From the NCBI GenBank assembly GCA_902773245.1, contig CACYDY010000200.1, positions 1 to 12,021 on the forward strand: a stretch of DNA of 12,021 nt, read 5' to 3'. The notes under the pieces were generated by a model, which had not been told where the DNA came from, searched no databases, and was given only the letters and a program-made list of their open reading frames with translations. Positions 8,401 to 12,021 of the stretch are shown here, piece after piece. Origin of the DNA: an uncultured Ruminococcus sp. GTDB taxonomy: Bacteria > Bacillota > Clostridia > Oscillospirales > Acutalibacteraceae. How positions within the stretch are numbered: position 1 is the stretch's first letter; each line of letters opens with the position of its first letter. The translations under genes were made by a program, and so were the position numbers.

Positions 8401-8554
8401 CGTTCAGATCTACAAGCTGATCGTAAAAAACACCATCGAAGAAAGAATACGTGAATTACAGCAGAAAAAATCAGATCTGCTCGATACGGCAGTCAGCGGT
8501 GACGGCGATATTATGAACATGACTTCCGAGGATATAATATCGCTTTTGGAATAA
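5426..8554 (+). CDS. SWIM zinc finger / SNF2-family helicase-like ATPase
   Basis: A 1042-residue Swi2/Snf2-type DNA-dependent ATPase, expected to translocate on double-stranded DNA and remodel protein-DNA complexes. At the N-terminus a SWIM zinc finger is seen as C67-x-C69-x8-C78-x-H80. Residues about 200-570 fit the helicase-associated region found with SWIM in bacterial members. The ATPase core follows: Walker A DDMGLGKT with Lys617, motif II DEAQ at 711-714, motif III TGTP at 739-742, FSQF at 898-901 at the start of the second RecA domain, GGTGLNL at 953-959 (motif V) and QASDRAYRIGQ at 979-989 (motif VI). All key residues are intact and length is normal. GGAG at 5412-5415 precedes ATG 5426 by 10 nt. 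It is transcribed away from the MORN operon from its own promoter and ends at the terminator at 8616-8650. The exact cellular role of this bacterial subfamily is poorly known; DNA repair or transcription recycling are possibilities. Confidence 0.95.
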   Translation: MYIDNYDYYFYEHTKERGQDYYDNKKILSFQKIGDNKYEAKVQGSTSKPYTVGINIDSEGFIGSLSCSCPYGKRRLYCKHIYAVLLHVDNIYYSDIYTGSSPVVSDIISAYTNRASGSRSFDNAKIVPELVLKDDSIFMKLKIGCDKLYAVSNIYSLISAFDENEIKTYGKNFQFCHTYDSIDEKSKKLLQLSGNICISQISNIYNRKMLRLYGNHLESFLDLYNDEPLVINKNTYQIKHRNPKINFSLKYNINQKIILTKDDSISYLGHSMNGYFISENKQTLYVTDLDFALSVNTLLNTLNENESIVIGKKDIPSFYNAVIKPLEKYVTFHMNNVPETILPPQMNASLFVDVNSDDEITANLKFNYDDKIYPAFYNSFDNPLRDVPGENFIYSEILMYFTKNENTADSEAPFVIFDEDKIFEFVSSGITRLNKSMVVFVSDKLKNFNVRPTVQPKVGVRTEGNLLELDISAFGYSKKELLEMLQSYRLGKKYHRFKDGSFSFINDSMSELSEITTELNINDKAFLKDNISVPMYRMIYLNSLAKDLESTRISRSREFKKLAEGFNNSINFSDEQSVPKSLDAVMRDYQKIGFDWLKTLYTYRLGGILADDMGLGKTVQAIALMLCIKESSQKHEQFLVICPSSLTINWENEIKKFAPALKTVCLNGSVAERKKLFEEIDNYDVLITSYATVLRDIDKYETMNFTVQFVDEAQNIKNHTTQSAKAVKAIKSSVRFALTGTPVENTLAELWSIFDFIMPGYLFGYSYFKKNFETPIVKKNDSKAVNSLRRLTSPFILRRLKKDVLTELPDKTETVLIAEMEGEQKKVYAANAAQIRGELMGMESSDKIKILAMLTRLRQLCCDPSLVYENFEGSSAKLEQCIELVKNCVESGHKILLFSQFTTMLDKIEKRLNDESISSFMLTGQTKTKERIRLVNEFNENDTNVFLISLKAGGTGLNLTGADIVIHYDPWWNLSAENQASDRAYRIGQKNNVQIYKLIVKNTIEERIRELQQKKSDLLDTAVSGDGDIMNMTSEDIISLLE

Positions 8555-8615
8555 TTTTTCTTGTCAGTATCATATATACCGATCATACCAACAAGCATTG
8601 ATTTTTACAATTTTT

Positions 8616-8650
8616 AAGGCTTTCGCTGAAAAAAGCGAAAGCCTTTATTT
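8616..8650 (+). terminator. Rho-independent terminator after the SNF2 ATPase gene
   Basis: AAGGCTTTCGCT (8616-8627) pairs perfectly with AGCGAAAGCCTT (8634-8645), a 12-bp stem with a 6-nt loop, followed on the + strand by TATTTGTT. It lies 61 nt after the stop of the + strand gene. On the - strand A-residues follow, so it is a poor terminator for the convergent transporter gene, for which no other stem-loop was seen. Confidence 0.75.
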
Positions 8651-8708
8651 GTTCATTATTGTTTGATGTCTTTTTTTGTGTCGCTTTTTAAACTGATGCT
8701 GCAAAACG

Positions 8709-9608
8709 TCAGGATTCATCGGCTTGTTGCTTATTGGAAGCATTTTTATTATAAACAAACATCAGAACAGCCATTGCGACAATTATGAAATAGCCTATCC
8801 AGCTAAGCAGATCGGGAATCTGACCGAATACCATAAATCCCAATGCCGCCGCAAAAATTATCTGAGAATAATCGTAGACCGAAACGTCCTTTGCCGGTGC
8901 ATAGCAATATGCCGAGGTTATCGTAAACTGTCCGCCCGCTGCGGAAAGCCCTGCCAAAATAAGAATTATCAATTGCTCCGCCGACATCGGTGTGTAATCA
9001 AATATGAGAATCGGAGCCGTCACCAGACACGAAAAGCCTGAAAAAAAGCACACTATCACCGCACCCTTTACTCCTTTTATTCCCATAACACGAACCATTG
9101 TATATGCAAAGCCTGCGCACATTCCGCCTGTCAGAGCAATCAGAGCCGGTACGGTCTGAGTGTTTGAAAAGCTTGGTTTTACCACAAACATTGCCCCTGC
9201 CAACGCGCCGAAAACTATCATCAGCTGCAGGGGCTTTATTTTTTCCTTGAGAATAAAAATGCTGAAAATTATCGCAAAGAACGGCGACATCTTGTTTAGT
9301 ATCGAAGCGTCCGCCAGATCAAGCCTGTCCAGCGCATAAAAATTGCAAAGTATCCCCACCGTTCCGAAAGCCGATCTCAGCAGCAGCGGTATATATGCGT
9401 CCTTGGTTATTTTTGTTTTGTTTTTATCTTTAAGCAGTATTACTCCCGCAAAAATAAACGCCATGAGATTTCTGAAAAAGCTTTTCTGCACCGACGGCAA
9501 TTCCCCCGAAAGATGAACGAACATGTTCATCAGCGCAAAGAAAAATGCAGATAGAATTATCAGGATCATTCCTTTATAGAGCGGTTTTAATTTCTTCCAT
9601 TCAGACAT
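8709..9608 (-). CDS. EamA/DMT-family transporter, ten transmembrane helices
   Basis: A 299-residue integral membrane protein of the drug/metabolite transporter superfamily. About ten hydrophobic helices are visible in two homologous EamA halves (about residues 13-143 and 155-290). The first half has the usual LLRSAFGTVGILCNFYALDRLDLADASIL pattern (shown here in parts: RSAFGT, FYALDRL, LADASIL), followed by FILKEKIKPLQ. The N-terminal tail is short and basic and the C-terminal tail is polar and Lys/Gln-rich. Such proteins export or import small metabolites, often amino acids, nucleobases or nucleotides, by secondary transport; the substrate cannot be read from sequence. GGAG lies 8 nt before ATG 9608 and a near-consensus promoter is just upstream. 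It is a single gene, convergent with the SNF2 ATPase gene. Confidence 0.92.
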   Translation of the reverse strand: MSEWKKLKPLYKGMILIILSAFFFALMNMFVHLSGELPSVQKSFFRNLMAFIFAGVILLKDKNKTKITKDAYIPLLLRSAFGTVGILCNFYALDRLDLADASILNKMSPFFAIIFSIFILKEKIKPLQLMIVFGALAGAMFVVKPSFSNTQTVPALIALTGGMCAGFAYTMVRVMGIKGVKGAVIVCFFSGFSCLVTAPILIFDYTPMSAEQLIILILAGLSAAGGQFTITSAYCYAPAKDVSVYDYSQIIFAAALGFMVFGQIPDLLSWIGYFIIVAMAVLMFVYNKNASNKQQADES

Positions 9609-9639
9609 ATTTTCAACTCCAATTTTTTTGTTTTAAATA

Positions 9640-9668
9640 ATTATAACATTTTTTGGAGATAATGTCTA
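9640..9668 (-). promoter_or_regulatory. Sigma-A promoter of the EamA transporter gene
   Basis: TAGACA (9663-9668), a 17-nt spacer and a perfect TATAAT (9640-9645) on the - strand. The transcript would start near 9633, about 25 nt before ATG 9608. The -35 box lies immediately beside the G+C-rich hairpin at 9671-9698. Confidence 0.8.
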
Positions 9669-9670
9669 TC

Positions 9671-9778
9671 CCTGCGGCGGCGGCCACACGGCCGCAGGTA
9701 ATGCCGCCTTACATTTTGTAACGGTAAGTTAACTTCCGCTCGGAAGCTGCCCACAAAAATTATACACTTAGGCGGGCA
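9671..9778. repeat. Structured intergenic element with G+C-rich hairpins
   Basis: CCTGCGGC (9671-9678) pairs with GCCGCAGG (9691-9698), with an alternative stem GCGGCC-ACAC-GGCCGC (9680-9695). Next is a nested structure: TGCCGCCTTA (9702-9711) is nearly complementary to TAGGCGGGCA (9769-9778), ATTTTGT (9713-9719) to the A-rich stretch beginning at 9753, and CTTCCG-CT-CGGAAG (9733-9746) forms the central hairpin. Base composition swings sharply between G+C-rich and A+T-rich, unlike the flanking genes. It holds no gene. It probably belongs to the same family of intergenic repeats as the next element. Confidence 0.5.
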
Positions 9779-9811
9779 CACCACAGTTTTTGAATAAGTT
9801 AAGAATTTGTT

Positions 9812-9901
9812 AATTAAAGTTTTCGCTCAAGCCTTTTTTCAAAAGGTGCCCCAAGGGCACTTCCGCCTTGCGCCCGCGGTTTCCAAAGGCAGCGCCTTTG
9901 G
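9812..9901 (+). repeat. Dispersed hairpin repeat, copy A (with inserted module)
   Basis: It begins AATTAAAGTTTT (9812-9823), continues with CCTTTT-TTC-AAAAGG (9832-9846) and ends with CCAAAGGC-AGC-GCCTTTGG (9883-9901). Positions 9876-9901 match 11937-11962 of copy B at 25 of 26 bases, and the starts match as well. Unlike copy B, the first hairpin is interrupted: CAAGCC (9828-9833) should pair with GGCTTG, but 20 nt (9847-9866) separate GG from CTTG. That 20-nt insert is itself a hairpin (GTGCCC-CAA-GGGCAC, 9846-9860). Confidence 0.7.
9846..9864. repeat. Hairpin module nested in repeat copy A
   Basis: The complement of this stretch matches 977-995 at 17 of 19 positions, with both differences in one base pair of the stem. 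It sits at the point where copy A departs from copy B, suggesting it was gained as a unit. Confidence 0.6.
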
Positions 9902-10130
9902 TCGCCGAAGGCATGATTCAGCCCTTTTAGGGGTGCATTCTTAAAACAGTCCGGTGGACTGTTTTAAGAAGAGGGGCATTTTGGCAGAAAATGCCCTTAA
10001 GTTCCGGTTTGTACAATGTTTCCTCGCCGCTCCCAGGCGACACGATAAAACAAGTTCACAGATTGTTTACTCGTTCAAAAACAGTGGCGAGCACACGGAA
10101 ATCAACCTTGAAAGTTTTTCAAATTTACAC
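9902..10130. other. Gene-free stretch with two strong perfect hairpins
   Basis: No gene is supported. TTCTTAAAACAGTCC (9938-9952) pairs perfectly with 9956-9970 over 15 bp with a GGT loop. Three bases on, GGGCATTTT (9974-9982) pairs with AAAATGCCC (9988-9996) over 9 bp. A weaker stem TCGCC/GGCGA lies at 10024-10040. An open frame at 9954-10184 runs through these repeats without a ribosome binding site and is not called. Together with 9671-9901 this makes a 330-bp run of consecutive hairpins. Confidence 0.6.
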
Positions 10131-10162
10131 GACAAAAAAGCGGCTTCGTTGAAAGCCGCTTT
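10131..10162 (-). terminator. Rho-independent terminator after the SPOCS/LysM gene
   Basis: On the - strand AAAGCGGCTT (10153-10162) pairs perfectly with AAGCCGCTTT (10137-10146), a 10-bp stem with a 6-nt loop, followed by a T-run (10134-10139). It starts 5 nt after the stop codon at 10168, so transcription ends almost immediately after the gene. Confidence 0.88.
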
Positions 10163-10167
10163 GATGT

Positions 10168-11706
10168 TCAGACAGGAATCATAAGCATTCTGTCGCCAAT
10201 CAGACAGTCCTCGGTCAGATCGTTCTCTTCTCTTACCTGTTCAACGCTCGTGCAGTATTCTCTCGCAATGCTCCACACATCTTCCCCCTTTGACGCATAA
10301 TACAAGATCAGCGATGTCGAATCCTCTTTTCCTCGTTTCTTGTCGGAATCGGCTTTTGCAGACGCCACGGCGGAAACAGTCCCGATCTCATAGATCTCTC
10401 CGGTGATCAGCATTTCGCATCGAACCTCAATTCGCTTTTCGGAAGAGAATCGGAAGCCTATGGATATACATTCATTGTTGAGAAAAAACTGCATTTTCTC
10501 TATCGGCGCTGTGTTCGGCATCGGATAGCTGTATTCCATTGTACGTTCGGTGTAGATAAAATTCTCCGAAGAATCCACCGCAAGCACACAAACATTGTAT
10601 TTTCCGCTGAGATACATTTTCTCGTCTTTTGAAACACAGATAACGTTTCCCTTTTCACACCAAACGTCGATCACACGTGAAATTGCCGAATCTGTGAACT
10701 CAACCGAGGATTTGTCGATCACGTTTTCTCTGACTGTTTCGGCAAGCTTCGGGAGAACGTAGCTCTCACGCTGTGTGTCGAGATAATATTTTGTTGAATA
10801 GCAGTCGCTGACAACCATTGTATCTCGCTTTTCAAACGCAAAAGCAGTCACGCAAAGCTTCGCCGACAAAACAGGCAGCGGATCGTCAAAGCCTATCTCT
10901 GTTCTCAGAGTTACGCTGTAATTCATAATCTCGGTTCTGACGGCACATTCGCTGTCTTCCTTCACACCGTTCAGATCTATTACCTGACTGAACGGTATTG
11001 TATACTCCATGGTTTCGACTTTTCCGCTGTCAAGATCCGAAAGGTACATGAGCTTTATCAGCAGATCGCCTTTGTACATGATTTTGTTGGCGATAGGCTT
11101 GCACTCGGTGCAGACTGCTCTGATATCGCTTCTGATAACAGCCTGTATTGCAGGGCGGTTTTGTCCTGTTTCCAGTGTTTCGGTAATAGAAAACTGCTGC
11201 TGTGAAAGTCCCTCAAGATAGGAGTAGTATAAGGTCTGTTTCTTCTGCTGAATATCATCGCCTTTGATATGGGTACAGGTATGAAGCTCCGATTTGTCAA
11301 TAACCTTTACTGAAACATTGAACGCACCGTGGATATTCAGTCTTCTCGGTGACAACGCCCGGCAGTTAAGGTAGTTGACCTTGATATCGGTCTGAATCAC
11401 CGCAAACTGCGGAGTATCCTTCAGATTGGCGGTAATGCTGAATGGGTAGCTTTGCTCGGTGCAGCGAACGGAAGTCTTAATGGCGTCTATGTAGATCACC
11501 TTTACTACGCTTGAACCTTCGATCTCAATTCTGTCACCGATAATATTCTTGCTGTCAATGTGCGGCTCGATCTGACATTTCAGTATTTTCTGAATGTCGG
11601 GACAATAGTCGGGCAATCCAAAATCCGCATCAACAGTCTGTTCGTTGGTTTCTTCAAAAATCACCTTGCTTACAAAAATACCGTCGGTTTTAATCGGATA
11701 TTCCAT
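10168..11706 (-). CDS. SPOCS (DUF3794) and LysM protein, SipL-like
   Basis: A 512-residue protein with the layout of clostridial SipL, which binds the coat-basement ATPase SpoIVA at the forespore surface and is needed for spore envelope assembly. Three SPOCS/DUF3794 segments can be placed at about residues 28-115, 172-260 and 325-430; the first carries the characteristic ADFGLPDYCPDIQKIL motif. A charged linker (about 450-464) leads to a C-terminal LysM domain (467-511: YYASKGEDVWSIAREYCTS, then IGDRMLMIPV). There is no signal peptide, fitting a mother-cell cytoplasmic protein. ATG 11706 is chosen over an in-frame ATG at 11739 because GGAG (11716-11719) lies 9 nt before it, while the upstream ATG has only a weak GGA at 2 nt. 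It stands alone, with a terminator right after it and a possible sporulation promoter ahead. Other DUF3794-LysM proteins with unclear roles exist, so SipL orthology is likely but not certain. Confidence 0.88.
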   Translation of the reverse strand: MEYPIKTDGIFVSKVIFEETNEQTVDADFGLPDYCPDIQKILKCQIEPHIDSKNIIGDRIEIEGSSVVKVIYIDAIKTSVRCTEQSYPFSITANLKDTPQFAVIQTDIKVNYLNCRALSPRRLNIHGAFNVSVKVIDKSELHTCTHIKGDDIQQKKQTLYYSYLEGLSQQQFSITETLETGQNRPAIQAVIRSDIRAVCTECKPIANKIMYKGDLLIKLMYLSDLDSGKVETMEYTIPFSQVIDLNGVKEDSECAVRTEIMNYSVTLRTEIGFDDPLPVLSAKLCVTAFAFEKRDTMVVSDCYSTKYYLDTQRESYVLPKLAETVRENVIDKSSVEFTDSAISRVIDVWCEKGNVICVSKDEKMYLSGKYNVCVLAVDSSENFIYTERTMEYSYPMPNTAPIEKMQFFLNNECISIGFRFSSEKRIEVRCEMLITGEIYEIGTVSAVASAKADSDKKRGKEDSTSLILYYASKGEDVWSIAREYCTSVEQVREENDLTEDCLIGDRMLMIPV

Positions 11707-11715
11707 AAAATTACT

Positions 11716-11719
11716 CTCC
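11716..11719 (-). promoter_or_regulatory. RBS deciding the SPOCS/LysM protein start
   Basis: GGAG, within AAAGGAGAG, lies 9 nt before ATG 11706. It is inside the frame that would begin at 11739, so the shorter 512-residue product is preferred. Confidence 0.75.
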
Positions 11720-11795
11720 TTTGTTTGTTTTTTACTCATTTCCGTAAGGCTGTAACTGATTATTTTGCATTGCTTTTTTATCAGTTCCTCCGTAA

Positions 11796-11824
11796 ATCAT
11801 ATGATGCAGACACCTCAATTATGC
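11796..11824 (-). promoter_or_regulatory. Possible sigma-E-type sporulation promoter
   Basis: On the - strand GCATAAT (11818-11824), a 14-nt spacer and CATATGAT (11796-11803) resemble the Bacillus/Clostridium sigma-E pattern (-35 like KMATATW, -10 like CATACANT). I see no good sigma-A promoter between here and the gene. The transcript would start near 11788, with a leader of about 80 nt. The match has one mismatch at -35 and two at -10, and the assignment rests partly on the sporulation role of the gene. Confidence 0.45.
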
Positions 11825-11900
11825 AAAGCGCTTATTTGATTATTTTTTATCCTATAAATGAGTAATTTTGAAAATTGCACAAAAATGTTTGAAGGAGGAC

Positions 11901-11988
11901 AATTAAAGTTTTTGACCAGCTTTTTTTAAAAAGCTGGCGGTTTCCAAAGGCAGAGCCTTTGGCGGGCTTTTAAGGGCAGCGCCCTTAA
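11901..11988 (+). repeat. Dispersed hairpin repeat, copy B
   Basis: It begins AATTAAAGTTTT (11901-11912) and holds three perfect hairpins: CCAGCTTTTT-TT-AAAAAGCTGG (11916-11937), CCAAAGGC-AGA-GCCTTTGG (11944-11962) and TTAAGGGC-AGC-GCCCTTAA (11970-11988). Its first two parts match copy A at 9812-9901 in the same orientation. It lies between the spore-protein promoter and the right edge. Positions 11891-11900, just before it, read like a strong Shine-Dalgarno (AAGGAGGAC) but no start codon follows at a usable distance. Confidence 0.7.
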
Positions 11989-12021
11989 CAATATATTGCT
12001 CCAAAAAAATGACGCTGTGCG

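Noticed and set aside
9954..10184. 76-codon + strand open frame
   Set aside because: It has no ribosome binding site and runs through several perfect hairpins, a repeat stretch and the terminator of the opposite gene.
11732..11770. 12-codon open frame upstream of the SPOCS/LysM gene (possible leader peptide)
   Set aside because: The nearest GGAGG is 16 nt before its ATG, too far for normal initiation, and no attenuator-like hairpins follow it.

Overview
The window looks like the chromosome of an endospore-forming clostridium, most likely of the Ruminococcus/Oscillospiraceae type. The evidence is an A+T-leaning but mixed composition, strong AGGAGG-type ribosome binding sites, a SPOCS(DUF3794)+LysM spore-envelope protein, a clostridial-style SWIM/SNF2 ATPase, and many small hairpin-rich intergenic repeats. 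The genus is inference. No phage, CRISPR, rRNA, tRNA or transposase gene was seen.

Layout. 1-416: no gene, but two clear hairpins, the second a likely (perhaps bidirectional) terminator. 417-842 (-): small Asp/Asn-rich lipoprotein of unknown function. 843-1114: intergenic, almost wholly occupied by a 240-bp element with imperfect terminal inverted repeats. 1115-5200 (-): a two-gene operon, a 1073-aa MORN-repeat protein followed 12 nt later by a small MscS-type mechanosensitive channel. Its promoter (TTGAAA-17-TATAAT) lies back to back with the promoter of the divergent gene at 5426-8554 (+), a SWIM zinc finger/SNF2 helicase-like ATPase that ends at a terminator at 8616-8650. 8709-9608 (-): a ten-helix EamA/DMT transporter with its own near-consensus promoter. 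9609-10130: a gene-free stretch packed with hairpins and repeat modules. 10131-11706 (-): a SipL-like SPOCS/LysM protein with a tight terminator just after its stop and a possible sporulation (sigma-E-like) promoter upstream. 11901-11988: a second copy of the hairpin repeat seen near 9812-9901. The window ends without another gene.

Functional reading. The most interesting coding pair is the MORN protein plus MscS channel. The Shine-Dalgarno of the channel overlaps the stop codon of the MORN gene, so the two are probably made together. MORN repeats are often linked to membrane lipid or membrane-scaffold functions, which suggests, as inference only, a membrane-sensing or scaffolding partner for the channel. 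The other genes (lipoprotein, transporter, SNF2 ATPase, spore protein) look like independent units. The most interesting non-coding signal is a modular family of small hairpins: one module is shared, with compensatory base changes, between the inverted-repeat element at 863-1102 and the repeat at 9812-9901, where it appears to be inserted inside another hairpin.
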